Origin: Kocuria palustris
GTDB taxonomy: Bacteria; Actinomycetota; Actinomycetes; Actinomycetales; Micrococcaceae
Direction of reading: 5' to 3'
DNA: 64,000 nt
Assembly: GCF_007666205.1 (NCBI RefSeq)
Contig: NZ_VDOR01000009.1
Location: forward strand, 1 to 64,000
In this document: piece after piece, positions 16,993 through 26,352 of the stretch
How positions within the stretch are numbered: position 1 is the stretch's first letter
Layout: every line of letters begins with the position of its first letter
Program-made: the position numbers and the translations under genes
The notes under the pieces: model-generated
What the model saw: the letters and a program-made list of their open reading frames with translations, nothing else
The model's database searches: none
What the model was told of the DNA's origin: nothing

Positions 16993-17781
16993 ATGTCCCA
17001 CGCGGCGGGCTCTGATCAGGGCCGTTCGGCCGAGACCGGTTCGGCACCCATCCAGGATGTCGTCAAGGTCTTCGGAAAGCTTCTCCCACGTCAGCTCCAG
17101 GACGAGCTGGCACTTCTCAAGCTCGAGCTCAAGGACAAGGGCATCAGCGTCGGCAAGGGCGCGGCCCTGCTGGCGGCGGCGCTGGTGTTCCTCCTGCTGC
17201 TCGTCATCGCCCTGGTGTGCGCGGCCATCGCCGGCCTCGGCACCGTCATGCCGCTGTGGCTCTCGGCGCTGATCGTGTCCGCGTTCTTCCTGCTGGTGCT
17301 GGCGATCCTGGCTCTGATCGGCTTCCTGCAGATCAAGAAGGCCATGCCGCTCACCCCGATCCAGTCCGTGCGCGGCCTCAAGTACGACCTCGGCGTCGTC
17401 AAGGAGGGCTCGGCCTACACCGAGGCCCGCGTCCGCCGCGAGGAGGCGGAGGCCAAGGAGCGCAAGGCCGAGGAGAAGCGCAAGAAGGCCGACGAGGCCG
17501 CCACCGCGCCCCCGGCCCCCACCGAGGCCCAGCTGCGTCAGCGCCTCAAGGTCCGTCGCGACCGGCTCAAGGAGCTGCGCGACGACGTCGAGGTCCGCAA
17601 GAACAAGGTGCAGTCCTCCACGCAGGGCTTCGTGGGCCGCACCAAGGCCAGCGCCTCGAGCGTCGACCTCAAGAAGGCCGCGACCGACGAGACCATCGTC
17701 CACCGCGTCGCGCCGCTGAGCGTCGCCGCCGCCGCCGGCACCGCGTTCCTGGTCTTCCTGGCCAAGCTCATCCGCCGCTGA
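16993..17781 (+). CDS. putative actinobacterial holin-X family membrane protein
   Basis: A 262-residue protein. Residues 20-60 are amphipathic (QDVVKVFGKLLPRQLQDELALLKLEL). Two membrane helices follow (about 60-85 and 92-115), the pattern of the Phage_holin_3_6 / actinobacterial holin-X group. The C-terminal half is a highly charged coiled coil (REEAEAKERKAEEKRKKADEA), then a DUF3618-like segment and a last membrane helix. Despite the family name these proteins are widespread chromosomal envelope proteins with no shown lytic role. The ATG at 16993 has GGAGG upstream. A strong terminator follows. Confidence 0.8.
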   Translation: MSHAAGSDQGRSAETGSAPIQDVVKVFGKLLPRQLQDELALLKLELKDKGISVGKGAALLAAALVFLLLLVIALVCAAIAGLGTVMPLWLSALIVSAFFLLVLAILALIGFLQIKKAMPLTPIQSVRGLKYDLGVVKEGSAYTEARVRREEAEAKERKAEEKRKKADEAATAPPAPTEAQLRQRLKVRRDRLKELRDDVEVRKNKVQSSTQGFVGRTKASASSVDLKKAATDETIVHRVAPLSVAAAAGTAFLVFLAKLIRR

Positions 17782-17817
17782 CATCGGCCGCGTCGTCCCG
17801 CTGCGGACGGCCCCGCC

Positions 17818-17849
17818 GAGGCCCGGCTCCCGAGAGGGGGCCGGGCCTC
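17818..17849 (+). terminator. terminator after the holin-X gene
   Basis: GAGGCCCGGC pairs with GCCGGGCCTC, extended by TCCC/GGGG around a GAGA loop, and followed by TTCC. It lies 37 bases after the stop. Confidence 0.8.
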
Positions 17850-18067
17850 TTCCATGCCCGGGGAGGTCGTCGGCCGCCGCAGGAACCCGTGCATCCCCTG
17901 TGAGGCTTCTCATGCGTCCGTGAGTGCCCGGTGCGGATGCCGGACGCGGCTCGTCGCCCTCCTACACTGACGAGACCGAGCCGCCCTGGCCGTCATGGAG
18001 GGGCGGTGCCGGCCGGGCGGACCCGGCTGCTGCATGCATCCGTGGAGACGAAGGACGGAGGTCCCGC

Positions 18068-19045
18068 ATGGTCTGGTGCGCCCTGGGCCTCGCCGTCCTC
18101 TCGGCGATCTTCATGGCCGTGGGAACGCACCTGCAGTCCATCGCGGTCGTCGCCGGGACGGACGGGCGGCTCACGGCCGCGGCCATGCTGCGGCTGCTGC
18201 GCTCGCCCCGCTGGGCCGGCGGCCTGGCCCTGCTGGGGGTCGGCACGGCGCTGAACGTCACGGCGCTGAGCCTGGCCCCGGTCAGCGTCATCCAGCCGGT
18301 CGGCGTGCTGGCCCTGGCGATCATCACCGTGCTGCACTGCCGGCACGTCGGCCTGCGGATCAACGCGCAGACCTGGCGGGCGCTGCTGCTGTGCGCGGGC
18401 GGCGCGGCGATGTTCGTGCTCACCGCGGTGCGCTACACAGATCCCGCGCTGCGGATCACCGAGCGCTCGGCCACGGTCGTGACGATGATCCTCGTCGCGG
18501 TCCTGACGGCCGTCGTGCTGGGCCTGGCGACCCTGCGGGGCCACGCGCGGGAGCTGCTCCTGCTCGTCTCGGCCGGTGCGCTGTACGGCTTCGTGGCGCT
18601 CGAGATGAAGATCATCACCGCGCAGGTCCAGATGATCGAGGGAGCCTGGTGGCACGGCATCGGCATCCTCAACGTCATCGGGCTCCTCCTGGCGGCGGCA
18701 GTGGGCGGGTGGCTGGTGCAGTCGGCCTATGCCTCCGGACCCCCGGAGCTCGTGATGGCCGGGCTGACCGTCGTCGACCCGATGATCGGCGTGATCATCG
18801 GCCTGTCCGTGCTGGGGGAGGCCGGACCGGACTTCGGCCTCGGGCCGGCGCTGCTGCTGATCCTGTGCGCGGCCGTCTCGGTCAGCGGGGTCCGCGTGAT
18901 GGCGCGGCACCACCCCGAGGTCCTGGCCCGGCAGCCCGTCGCCGAGGCGCCGGATCAGCACCGGGCCGACCCGACCTGCCCCGATGCGACCCGCCCCGAT
19001 CCGACCCGACCCGATCCCACCCGACGGAGGACCGAGACGCAGTGA
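18068..19045 (+). CDS. NIPA/DMT-like multi-pass membrane protein
   Basis: A 325-residue protein with about nine hydrophobic helices, beginning MVWCALGLAVLSAIFMAVGT. The order resembles the EamA/NIPA branch of the drug/metabolite transporter superfamily (ALSLAPVSVIQPVGVLALAI and VDPMIGVIIGLSVLGEAG are typical). Members include magnesium transporters and proteins of unknown substrate. The ATG is preceded by GGAGG and a TACACT hexamer lies at 17963-17968. The C-terminal tail is repetitive (PDATRPDPTRPDPTRRR), coded by a short imperfect GACCCGACCCGAT-like tandem repeat. It overlaps the glycosyltransferase gene start by four bases. Confidence 0.8.
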   Translation: MVWCALGLAVLSAIFMAVGTHLQSIAVVAGTDGRLTAAAMLRLLRSPRWAGGLALLGVGTALNVTALSLAPVSVIQPVGVLALAIITVLHCRHVGLRINAQTWRALLLCAGGAAMFVLTAVRYTDPALRITERSATVVTMILVAVLTAVVLGLATLRGHARELLLLVSAGALYGFVALEMKIITAQVQMIEGAWWHGIGILNVIGLLLAAAVGGWLVQSAYASGPPELVMAGLTVVDPMIGVIIGLSVLGEAGPDFGLGPALLLILCAAVSVSGVRVMARHHPEVLARQPVAEAPDQHRADPTCPDATRPDPTRPDPTRRRTETQ

Positions 19046-20361
19046 CCCCCTCCCAGCGCGAACCCCAGGACCCCGACGACCCCCGCGGGGTCCTCCGCGA
19101 CGACTACCTGCTCCCCGAGCCCGCGCCCGAGGACAGGCCCGTCCGGGACCGCGATCGGCTGCGGATCCTGGTGGTCGCCGAGACCTACCCCCCGGACGTC
19201 AACGGGTCCTCGCAGTTCTCGCACCGCCTCGCCCAGGCCGTGGCTCGGCGCGGCCACGACGTGCACATCGCCGCCCCTCGTCCCGGGCGGGGCCCCACCG
19301 TCCGGCGCATGGACGGGCTGGTCACCGAGCACCGCTTCCGCTCGCACACCGCCTTCACCTACGACACCTTCAACTTCTGCTTCCCGTGGGAGATCCGCGG
19401 CGAGGTCGCGCGCCTGATGGACGAGCTGCAGCCGGATGTCGTGCACATCGAGTGCCACTACATCCTCGGGCGGTACTTCGCCAAGGAAGCGCAGTCGCGG
19501 GGCATCCGGCTGATCGGGACGAACCACTTCATCCCGGAGAACATCGAGCAGTACCTGCCGCTGCCGAACCCGATCCGCCGCCTCTACCGCCGGATCTCAT
19601 GGCGGGACATGGCCGCCGTGTTCCGCCGCTGCGACGTCGTCACGGCACCCACGCCGCTGGCCGTCGAGTCCATGCGAGAGCACGGCTTCGACTTCCCGAT
19701 GCACCCGCTGTCCAACGGCATCGACGCCGCGCAGTACGAGCCGCGGCCGGGGGAGGAGCTGCCCCGCAGGCAGCGGCCCACGGTCCTGTTCACCGGGCGG
19801 CTGGATCCGGAGAAGCACATCGACGTCCTCCTCCGTGCGGTCGCGAGCATCGCGGATCGCAGCGACGTCGGCGTCGAGGTCGTCGGGCAGGGCGGCGAGT
19901 TCGACCGGCTGCACGATCTGTCCCAGGAGCTGGGGATCGGCGAGCGCGTGGAGTTCCGCGGCTACATCACCGACGAGCAGCTGCGCGTGGCCTACCTGCG
20001 GGCGGACGTGTTCTGCCAGCCGGGCACGGCCGAGCTGCAGTCGCTCGTGACGCTCGAGGCGATGTCCGCCTCCACGCCCGTCCTGCTGGCCGATGCCCGC
20101 GCGCTTCCCCACCTGGTCGAGGAGGGCGTCAACGGGTGGCTGTTCCCCCCGGGGGACCACGCGGAGCTGGGGCGGCTGCTGCTGCGCATGCTCGAGCTGC
20201 CGGAGCAGCAGCGGCGGGCGATGGGAGCGGCCAGCCGGCGGATGGTCGAGCGCCACAGCTTCGCGGCCACGATCGACGCGTTCGAGCAGATGTACCTCGG
20301 AGCGGACCCCCGGCAGCTGCTGGCCGAGTGGCCGCGGCGGCCGCAGACCCCGCTCGAGTAG
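19042..20361 (+). CDS. GT4-family glycosyltransferase
   Basis: A 439-residue GT-B enzyme that moves a sugar from a nucleotide donor to an unknown acceptor. The N-terminal domain starts LRILVVAETYPPDVNGSSQF, typical of PimB/MshA-like enzymes. The C-terminal donor domain has LFTGRLDPEKHIDVLL, VVGQGGE and the EX7E motif ELQSLVTLE followed by AMSASTPVL. A charged extension of about 40 residues precedes the catalytic part. The GTG start overlaps the transporter stop (GTGA). The closest actinobacterial relatives build phosphatidylinositol mannosides or other glycolipids, so an envelope role is likely but unproven. Confidence 0.85.
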   Translation: MTPSQREPQDPDDPRGVLRDDYLLPEPAPEDRPVRDRDRLRILVVAETYPPDVNGSSQFSHRLAQAVARRGHDVHIAAPRPGRGPTVRRMDGLVTEHRFRSHTAFTYDTFNFCFPWEIRGEVARLMDELQPDVVHIECHYILGRYFAKEAQSRGIRLIGTNHFIPENIEQYLPLPNPIRRLYRRISWRDMAAVFRRCDVVTAPTPLAVESMREHGFDFPMHPLSNGIDAAQYEPRPGEELPRRQRPTVLFTGRLDPEKHIDVLLRAVASIADRSDVGVEVVGQGGEFDRLHDLSQELGIGERVEFRGYITDEQLRVAYLRADVFCQPGTAELQSLVTLEAMSASTPVLLADARALPHLVEEGVNGWLFPPGDHAELGRLLLRMLELPEQQRRAMGAASRRMVERHSFAATIDAFEQMYLGADPRQLLAEWPRRPQTPLE

Positions 20362-20404
20362 ACTGCTGATCCGTCGTCGGGCCCGGTCCGGGCCGCGACG
20401 GCCC

Positions 20405-20478
20405 GGGGCGGTAGCTCAGCCGGTCAGAGCAGAGGACTCATAATCCTTGGGTCGTGGGTTCAAGCCCCACCCGCCCTA
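20405..20478 (+). tRNA. tRNA-Met (anticodon CAT)
   Basis: A complete 74-base cloverleaf. Acceptor GGGGCGG pairs with CCGCCCT (one G-U), the D arm is GCTC/GAGC, the anticodon stem GAGGA/TCCTT encloses CTCATAA with CAT, and the T arm is GTGGG/CCCAC with TTCAAGC. Discriminator A is followed by CCG, so the full CCA is not encoded. It looks like an elongator Met tRNA. A CAT anticodon can also belong to tRNA-Ile2 carrying lysidine, but the acceptor does not resemble that type. A TAGACT hexamer at 20359-20364 overlaps the glycosyltransferase stop and may be its -10. Confidence 0.92.
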
Positions 20479-20592
20479 CCGCGGATGTCCCAGGGCATCC
20501 GCAGCGCCCCGCGCCCTCCGGTCCGGGGCGCTCGTCGTTCCCCGGGGCGCATCCGGCGGCTGCGCCCCGCGCGGGCGGGGCGAACGAGGTCG

Positions 20593-21315
20593 TCACTCGG
20601 GGACGGGCAGCAGCACGGAGGGGCGCTGGGCGCCGACGAACGGCAGCGGGTGGACGTAGTCGTCGCCCAGGCGCACGCCCCAGTGCACGCAGGCCCGCAC
20701 CGCGGCCAGGCAGTGGGTGCCCTCCGAGACCACCCCGATGACCTGGCCCTTGCGCACGCGGTCGCCCTTCTTCAGGTCGGAGGCGACCGGCTCGAAGCTC
20801 GAGCGCAGCCCGTCTCCGTGGTCGATCGTGATCGTGGCCCGGTCCACGACGGTGCCGACATGGCTGACCCGGCCGTCCTCGGGAGCCCGGACCTCGCCCG
20901 ACAGGCCCACCGTGAGATCGACGCCGCGGTGCCCCGACTGCCAGCGCTCGGCGGGAGGGTCGAAGTCCTCGACCACCCGAGGAGCCGGCGCGACCGGCCA
21001 GCGCCACGTCCCGTGCTCCGCCGCCAGCAGCGCCTGCGCATCCGCGGGCAGGGAGCCGGCGGCGGGCAGCGGCAGGGCGGTGGTCAGCTCGACGGCCGCA
21101 GCCGGCGCCGCCGGCGAGGGCGATGTCCCGGCAGGGCCCGGCGCGAACAGGGCCGTCACCGCGAGACCGGTGAGAGCGAGAGCGCGCACCAGGCGGGGGC
21201 GCCGCATGGCGGCCGCGCCCGGAGCGGCGGACGGGTCTGCCGATGGCGCACGGCCGGCGGCGGGTGCATGGGAGGTCGCAGCGCGGTCCGCGGGGGTCTC
21301 GGGGTCGGTGCTCAT
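20593..21315 (-). CDS. secreted M23-family (LytM-like) peptidase-fold protein
   Basis: A 240-residue protein. A long N-terminal region with Ala and Pro precedes a hydrophobic export helix (about 39-60, [20 protein letters not shown]). The C-terminal M23 domain has [10 protein letters not shown] (His and Asp zinc ligands), [16 protein letters not shown] and [15 protein letters not shown]. In active enzymes the last motif is HxH; here it is Cys-Val-His, which is common in actinobacteria and keeps the metal-binding His. It would cleave cross-links in peptidoglycan or regulate another hydrolase. It is transcribed away from rpsB, as in many actinobacteria. Confidence 0.85.
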   Translation of the reverse strand: MSTDPETPADRAATSHAPAAGRAPSADPSAAPGAAAMRRPRLVRALALTGLAVTALFAPGPAGTSPSPAAPAAAVELTTALPLPAAGSLPADAQALLAAEHGTWRWPVAPAPRVVEDFDPPAERWQSGHRGVDLTVGLSGEVRAPEDGRVSHVGTVVDRATITIDHGDGLRSSFEPVASDLKKGDRVRKGQVIGVVSEGTHCLAAVRACVHWGVRLGDDYVHPLPFVGAQRPSVLLPVPE

Positions 21316-21767
21316 GGTCCGAGACTGAGCCGAGCGGGGCCGCGCGTCCGGTCCGAGCGGGCACCGGGGGAGGGCCGAGCATGTCGAGGAGATCCCGGTG
21401 CGGCTGTGGAGCCGGATCCCCGCGGCCTCGGCGTTCGCGGCCTCGATCTGTAGTATCCTCGACTCCGCAGTGTCTGCAGCTGCGCCGTTCGCCTGCCCGC
21501 AGGGGCCGGGCGCGGCGCGCGGCACTGACTTCGCGCACATCGTCGTCGGGACCCGGGATCGCACCCGCAGGCCCGACTCGCCCGCCACGGTCCTCCGGCA
21601 GCACGGCCGCAGGCGGCGGGCGGAGGCTCGCATCGGCTCGGCCGATGCTCGACCCACGCGGTGTGCCAGGGACGATCCGCCGACCCGGGGGATCCGTCGA
21701 CGAACCGCAGACCGCGCTCCGCATGCCCGGACCAGGGGTGCGCGAGCGCAGAACGAAGGAGCACGAC
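21316..21767. other. 452-base region between M23 gene and rpsB
   Basis: This divergent region must hold promoters for both genes. On the plus strand TAGTAT at 21451-21456 is a good -10 by shape. If it is used, rpsB would have a leader of about 300 bases. No other gene or tRNA is visible. Confidence 0.5.
21451..21456 (+). promoter_or_regulatory. rpsB: possible -10 element for rpsB
   Basis: TAGTAT preceded by CTG lies 312 bases before the rpsB ATG. No -35 match is at the usual distance. Confidence 0.35.
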
Positions 21768-22688
21768 ATGTCTGTCGTCACCATGCGCCAGCTGCTCGAC
21801 AACGGCGTCCACTTCGGCCACCAGACCCGCCGGTGGAACCCGAAGATGAAGCGCTTCATCCTCACCGAGCGCAACGGCATCTACATCATCGACCTCCAGG
21901 GCTCGCTGGCCTACATCGACCGCGCCTACGAGGCCGTCAAGTCCACCGTGGCCCACGGCGGCACGATCCTCTTCGTCGGCACCAAGAAGCAGGCGCAGGA
22001 GACCATCGCCGAGCAGGCGACCCGGGTGAACATGCCCTACGTGAACCACCGCTGGCTCGGCGGCATGCTCACCAACTTCGCCACGGTCTCCAAGCGGATC
22101 GACCGCATGAAGGAGCTCGAGCAGATCGACTTCGACGACGTCGCCGGCTCGCAGTACACCAAGAAGGAGCTGCTGCTCATGCGCCGCGAGCAGGACAAGC
22201 TCGAGCGCACCCTGGGCGGCATCCGGAACCTGTCCAAGACCCCGTCGATGGTCTGGGTCGTGGACACCAAGAAGGAGCACCTCGCGATCGACGAGGCGCA
22301 GAAGCTCGGCATCCCGGTCGTCGCGATCCTGGACACCAACTGCGATCCCGATGAGGTCACGTTCCCGATCCCGGGCAACGACGACGCGATCCGCTCCGTG
22401 AACCTGCTCACCCGCGTCGTCGCCGACGCCGTCGCCGAGGGCCTGCTGGCCCGCGGCGGCGCCAAGGGCGGCTCGGAGGCTCCCGAGGAGCCCATGGCCG
22501 AGTGGGAGCGCGAGCTGCTCGAGCAGCACAACGCCGCCGCCGAGGCCGAGAAGTCCTCCGAGTCGGCCGCCGAGGCCGCCAAGGTCGCGGCTGCGGCCGG
22601 CGAGCCGGCCGAGGCCCAGACGGCCGAGGCCCAGACCGCCGCGGCGCAGACCTCGGAGGCCCCGGCCTCCGACTCGGCCCAGAACTGA
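21768..22688 (+). CDS. rpsB: 30S ribosomal protein S2
   Basis: A 306-residue small-subunit protein beginning [20 protein letters not shown], with [20 protein letters not shown] and [12 protein letters not shown](D) as usual for S2. The core ends near residue 235. A further 65 residues rich in Ala, Glu and Thr follow, with AEAQT repeated; such acidic tails are common in actinobacterial S2. The ATG is preceded by GAAGGAG. It leads the conserved rpsB-tsf-pyrH-frr-cdsA order, and a hairpin separates it from tsf. Confidence 0.97.
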   Translation: MSVVTMRQLLDNGVHFGHQTRRWNPKMKRFILTERNGIYIIDLQGSLAYIDRAYEAVKSTVAHGGTILFVGTKKQAQETIAEQATRVNMPYVNHRWLGGMLTNFATVSKRIDRMKELEQIDFDDVAGSQYTKKELLLMRREQDKLERTLGGIRNLSKTPSMVWVVDTKKEHLAIDEAQKLGIPVVAILDTNCDPDEVTFPIPGNDDAIRSVNLLTRVVADAVAEGLLARGGAKGGSEAPEEPMAEWERELLEQHNAAAEAEKSSESAAEAAKVAAAAGEPAEAQTAEAQTAAAQTSEAPASDSAQN

Positions 22689-22695
22689 TCCGAAT

Positions 22696-22732
22696 CCCTC
22701 TCCCGGCCCGCCCGGCGGGCGCCGGGGGAGGG
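22696..22732 (+). terminator. hairpin between rpsB and tsf
   Basis: CCCTCTCCCGGC pairs with GCCGGGGGAGGG (one T-G), with further pairing inside. It may reduce read-through into tsf rather than fully terminate. Confidence 0.65.
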
Positions 22733-22873
22733 CCGGCGGGCGGGCCGCGCGCCCACCTGCCGTTCACCTGACATTCGCTCCGCTCCCGCATGATCGGGGA
22801 CGGAGCACGCCCGGCGGGCCGCCGCTCGGACCCGAGCGGACCGCCCCGGGCGATGATCGATCAAGGAGCTCAC

Positions 22874-23710
22874 ATGGCGAACTACACCGCCAAGGACATC
22901 AAGGAACTGCGCGAGCGCACCGGCGCCGGCATGCTCGACGTCAAGAAGGCCCTCGACGAGGCCGACGGCGATCAGCAGAAGGCCCAGGAGATCATCCGCG
23001 TGAAGGGCCTCAAGGGCGTCTCCAAGCGCGAGGGCCGCGCGACCGCCGAGGGCATCGTCGTCGGCCGCGTCGAGGGCTCCAAGGGCTACCTCGTCGAGGT
23101 CAACTCCGAGACCGACTTCGTGGCCAAGGCCGAGCCCTTCGTGGCCTTCGGCGAGAAGGTCATGGACGCCGCCGTGGCCGCGGACGCCGCGGATCTGGAC
23201 ACGCTGCTGGCCGCCGAGGTCGACGGCCAGAAGGTGACCGACCTCGTGACCGAGACCGGCGCGCTGCTCGGCGAGAAGGTCGTCGTGCGCCGCATCGCCC
23301 GCGTCGAGGCCCCGATCGTCGAGCTGTACCTGCACCGCACCTCCAAGGACCTCCCGGCCCAGGTCGGCGTGCTGCTGGCCGTCGAGGGCCAGGGCGCCGA
23401 GGTCGAGACGGCCGCTCACGACGTCGCCGTGCACATCGCCGCGATGTCGCCGAGCTTCCTCACCCGCGAGGACGTCCCCTCGGAGACGGCCGACAACGAG
23501 CGCCGCGTCGCCGAGGAGACCGCCAAGGCCGAGGGCAAGCCGGAGAAGATCCTGCCGAAGATCGTCGAGGGCCGCCTCAACGGCTTCTACAAGGAGAACG
23601 TCCTGGTCGACCAGGACTTCGCCAAGGACGCCAAGCAGTCCGTGGGCGCGGTCCTGGAGTCCGCCGGCGCCTCGCCGAAGGCCTTCGTGCGCTTCCGCGT
23701 CGGCGCCTGA
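22874..23710 (+). CDS. tsf: elongation factor Ts
   Basis: A 278-residue guanine-exchange factor that regenerates EF-Tu-GTP. The N-terminal UBA-like module (TAKDIKELRERTGAGMLDVK KALDE region) and the core segments YLVEVNSETDFVAK and HIAAMSP are clear. AAGGAG at 22863-22868 fixes the ATG; an in-frame upstream ATG has no such site. Length is normal for the family. A terminator follows at 23751, so pyrH is probably started separately. Confidence 0.97.
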   Translation: MANYTAKDIKELRERTGAGMLDVKKALDEADGDQQKAQEIIRVKGLKGVSKREGRATAEGIVVGRVEGSKGYLVEVNSETDFVAKAEPFVAFGEKVMDAAVAADAADLDTLLAAEVDGQKVTDLVTETGALLGEKVVVRRIARVEAPIVELYLHRTSKDLPAQVGVLLAVEGQGAEVETAAHDVAVHIAAMSPSFLTREDVPSETADNERRVAEETAKAEGKPEKILPKIVEGRLNGFYKENVLVDQDFAKDAKQSVGAVLESAGASPKAFVRFRVGA

Positions 23711-23726
23711 TCACGGCTGACGCTCC

Positions 23727-23758
23727 CAGCGGCCCAGCGGCCCAGCGGCCCAGCGCCC
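23727..23758. repeat. 8-base tandem repeat, about four copies
   Basis: CAGCGGCC is repeated three times and followed by a diverged copy CAGCGCCC, which runs into the tsf terminator stem. It is probably slippage in a GC-rich spacer. Confidence 0.75.
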
Positions 23759-23791
23759 CGTCGCCTCCCTCGAGGAGCCGGCGGGGCGCTG
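23751..23791 (+). terminator. terminator after tsf
   Basis: CAGCGCCCCG pairs perfectly with CGGGGCGCTG, with a 21-base loop able to fold further. The 288-base gap before pyrH holds this and a TATGCT hexamer at 23905-23910. Confidence 0.75.
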
Positions 23792-23998
23792 TGCTGTCCG
23801 CACGCCGGCGGCTCGACGGACCGCGCACCGCGCGTCGACCGGAGGATCCCCGCGGCGGGCGCGGCAGGGGCTCGGCGGCACCCGGAGGCCGGGGCGCGGA
23901 CCGCTATGCTGGTCCGTGCCCTGTGCCGGGATCCGGCGCGGGGACCCGTGGCCTGCCCCGTCGCCGCGGTGCACGCGCAGAACCCGCCAGGAGGCACC

Positions 23999-24793
23999 AT
24001 GCCGACCACCAGCCCCTCCGAGATCCGCGACGGCGCTCTGCGCGCAGGCCGCGGCGCCGAGCGATCGGAGCAGGGACCGGGCGAGCGCAGCGATCGCCGC
24101 CGCATCCTGCTGAAGCTCTCCGGCGAGGTCTTCGGCGGGGGACGGGTGGGGGTCGATACCGGCGTGGTCCGGAACATCGCCGAGCAGATCGCGGCGACGG
24201 TCGGGCAGGTCGAGACCTCGATCGTCGTCGGCGGCGGCAACTTCTTCCGCGGCGCGGAGCTCTCCCAGGCCGGGATGGACCGCTCCCGGGCCGACTACAT
24301 GGGCATGCTCGGAACCGTGATGAACTGCCTGGCGCTGCAGGACTTCCTGGAGCAGTGCGGAGTCGACACCCGGGTCCAGTCGGCGATCTCCATGGAGCAG
24401 GTCGCCGAGGCCTACATCCCGCGGCGCGCGATCCGGCACATGGAGAAGGACCGCGTCGTGATCTTCGGCGCCGGCGCCGGGCTGCCGTACTTCTCGACGG
24501 ACACCGTGGCGGCCCAGCGCGCGCTCGAGATCGAGGCCGACGAGGTCCTCATGGGCAAGAACGGCGTCGACGGGGTCTACACGGCCGATCCGAACGTCGA
24601 TCCGGAGGCGGTGCGCCTCGAGTCGCTGACCTACGACGAGGCCATCACCCGCGACATCCGCGTGATGGACCAGACCGCCTTCGCCCTGTGCCGCGACAAC
24701 AACGTGTCCATGCGCGTGTTCGGGATGCAGGGCGACGGCAGCGTCACCCGCGCCATCCTGGGCGAGGACATGGGCACGGTCATCACCGTCTGA
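23999..24793 (+). CDS. pyrH: UMP kinase
   Basis: A 264-residue hexameric kinase that turns UMP into UDP with ATP. It has the amino-acid-kinase fold: [39 protein letters not shown] and [12 protein letters not shown]. The first 35 residues are an extra charged extension not found in most bacterial enzymes. The ATG at 23999 follows CAGGAGG. An upstream in-frame ATG at 23906 overlaps a likely -10 element and is not preferred. It sits before frr as in nearly all bacteria. Confidence 0.95.
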   Translation: MPTTSPSEIRDGALRAGRGAERSEQGPGERSDRRRILLKLSGEVFGGGRVGVDTGVVRNIAEQIAATVGQVETSIVVGGGNFFRGAELSQAGMDRSRADYMGMLGTVMNCLALQDFLEQCGVDTRVQSAISMEQVAEAYIPRRAIRHMEKDRVVIFGAGAGLPYFSTDTVAAQRALEIEADEVLMGKNGVDGVYTADPNVDPEAVRLESLTYDEAITRDIRVMDQTAFALCRDNNVSMRVFGMQGDGSVTRAILGEDMGTVITV

Positions 24794-24827
24794 TCCCGCG
24801 CGGGACGAGGGCGCCGGCAGCCGTCGC

Positions 24828-24833
24828 TAGACT
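24828..24833 (+). promoter_or_regulatory. frr: possible -10 element for frr
   Basis: TAGACT stands 82 bases before the frr GTG, in the 121-base gap after pyrH. No -35 is recognised. Confidence 0.35.
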
Positions 24834-24914
24834 GGACGCCAGCTGCCCGACCCGCGCTTCCCACCGATCGGCCCGATCCTGCGCCGATCCCGCAGACCCC
24901 GCAAGGAGCTTGAA

Positions 24915-25472
24915 GTGATCGACGAGATCCAGACCGAAGCCAAGACCGGCATGGAGAAGGCCGTGGCGCACGCCATCGACGAGTTCGCCTCCATCCGCAC
25001 CGGCCGCGCCAACCCGTCGCTGTTCTCGAACCTGCTGGTCGAGTACTACGGCACCCCGACGCCGCTGAACCAGCTCGCCTCGTTCCAGAACCCCGAGGCC
25101 CGCATGCTGCTCATCACGCCCTACGACCGCTCGGCCCTCGGCGACATCGAGAAGGCCCTGCGCAACTCCGACGTCGGGGCCAACCCGGCCAACGACGGCA
25201 ATGTGATCCGCGTCGTCATGCCGGAGCTGACCGAGGAGCGCCGCAGGGACTACGTCAAGATCGTGCACTCGAAGGCCGAGGACGGCCGCATCTCGATCCG
25301 CAGCATCCGCCGCACGGCCAAGGAGGCGATCGAGAAGCTCGTCAAGGACGGCGAGATCGGCGAGGACGAGGGCAAGCGCGCCGAGAAGGACCTCGACGCG
25401 CAGACCAAGAAGGCCACCGACCAGGTCGACGCCGCCGCGAAGAACAAGGAAGCAGAGCTGCTGCAGGTCTGA
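24915..25472 (+). CDS. frr: ribosome recycling factor
   Basis: A 185-residue two-domain protein that, with EF-G, splits the ribosome after termination. Typical segments are ASIRTGRANPSLF, YYGTPTPLNQLASF and RVVMPELTEERR, with RDYVKIVHSKAEDGRISIR. The GTG start has AAGGAG upstream. Its stop overlaps the cdsA start (TGATG), so the two are translationally coupled. Length is exactly that of the family. Confidence 0.97.
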   Translation: MIDEIQTEAKTGMEKAVAHAIDEFASIRTGRANPSLFSNLLVEYYGTPTPLNQLASFQNPEARMLLITPYDRSALGDIEKALRNSDVGANPANDGNVIRVVMPELTEERRRDYVKIVHSKAEDGRISIRSIRRTAKEAIEKLVKDGEIGEDEGKRAEKDLDAQTKKATDQVDAAAKNKEAELLQV

Positions 25473-26347
25473 TGCCCACCGTCGTCGATGAGCCGTCGCC
25501 GGCTCCCGCCCAGAAGAGCTCCCGAGCGGGCCGGGACCTCCCGGCCGCCATCGGGGTGGGCGCGGGGCTCATCCTCGTGCTCCTCGTCGGGCTGTTCGCA
25601 GCCCCTCCGCTCGTGGCGCTGCTGGCGGCCGCGGCGGCGGGGCTCGGCGTCTGGGAGATCTGCGGATCCCTGGCCCACGGCGGCATCGAGGTGCCGCGCC
25701 TGCCCGCCGCCGTCGGCGCGGGCCTGCTGCCCCTGGCCACGTTCGTCGGCGGGTCCGAGGCCCTGATCATCTCGCTGGTCCTGGTGTGCACGGTCGTGAT
25801 CCTGTGCCGCGTCTTCGGCCGCCCCGAGGGCATGGTCCTGTCCGTCATGTCCGCGCTGTTCGCGGTCACGTGGGCGGGTCTGCTCATGTCGCTCGCGGTG
25901 CTGCTCTTCCACACGCCCCAGGGCCCAGCGAAGGTGCTGCTGGTGATCCTCATGGCCGTCGGCAACGACACCTTCGGCTACATCACCGGCGTGCTGTGGG
26001 GCAAGCACCCCATGGCGCCCCGGATCAGCCCCAAGAAGACCTGGGAGGGCTTCGCCGGCTCCATGATCGGGTCGATGCTGCTGGGCTCCGCGCTCGGTGC
26101 GGCGCTGCTGGACTCGCCGTGGTGGCACAGCACGGTCCTGGCGGTGTTCCTGGTGATCGTCTCCGCCCTGGGGGACTTCGCCGAGTCCATGGTCAAGCGC
26201 GAGCTCGGCGTCAAGGACATGGGAAACCTCCTGCCCGGCCACGGCGGGGTCATGGACCGGATCGACTCCATCCTCTTCGCGATCCCCGTCGGCTACGTCG
26301 TCTTCGGCCTCCTCGAGGCGGCCGCCCGGATCGGCGCAGGAGCCTGA
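25472..26347 (+). CDS. cdsA: phosphatidate cytidylyltransferase
   Basis: A 291-residue membrane enzyme making CDP-diacylglycerol from phosphatidate and CTP, the precursor of all phospholipids here. About eight hydrophobic segments are present. The CDS signature is clear near the end: SALGDFAESMVKRELGVKD, then GNLLPGHGGVMDRIDS. The first 25 residues are a soluble Pro/Ser-rich extension. It is joined to frr by TGATG and followed after five bases by a DivIVA-like gene. In many relatives rlmN comes next; here it does not. Confidence 0.95.
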   Translation: MPTVVDEPSPAPAQKSSRAGRDLPAAIGVGAGLILVLLVGLFAAPPLVALLAAAAAGLGVWEICGSLAHGGIEVPRLPAAVGAGLLPLATFVGGSEALIISLVLVCTVVILCRVFGRPEGMVLSVMSALFAVTWAGLLMSLAVLLFHTPQGPAKVLLVILMAVGNDTFGYITGVLWGKHPMAPRISPKKTWEGFAGSMIGSMLLGSALGAALLDSPWWHSTVLAVFLVIVSALGDFAESMVKRELGVKDMGNLLPGHGGVMDRIDSILFAIPVGYVVFGLLEAAARIGAGA

Positions 26348-26352
26348 TCGCC

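Noticed and set aside
18960-19035. Tandem repeat as a separate element at the end of the NIPA/DMT-like gene
   Set aside because: The imperfect GACCCGAT-type repeats are in frame and only form the protein's tail; no further meaning is evident.
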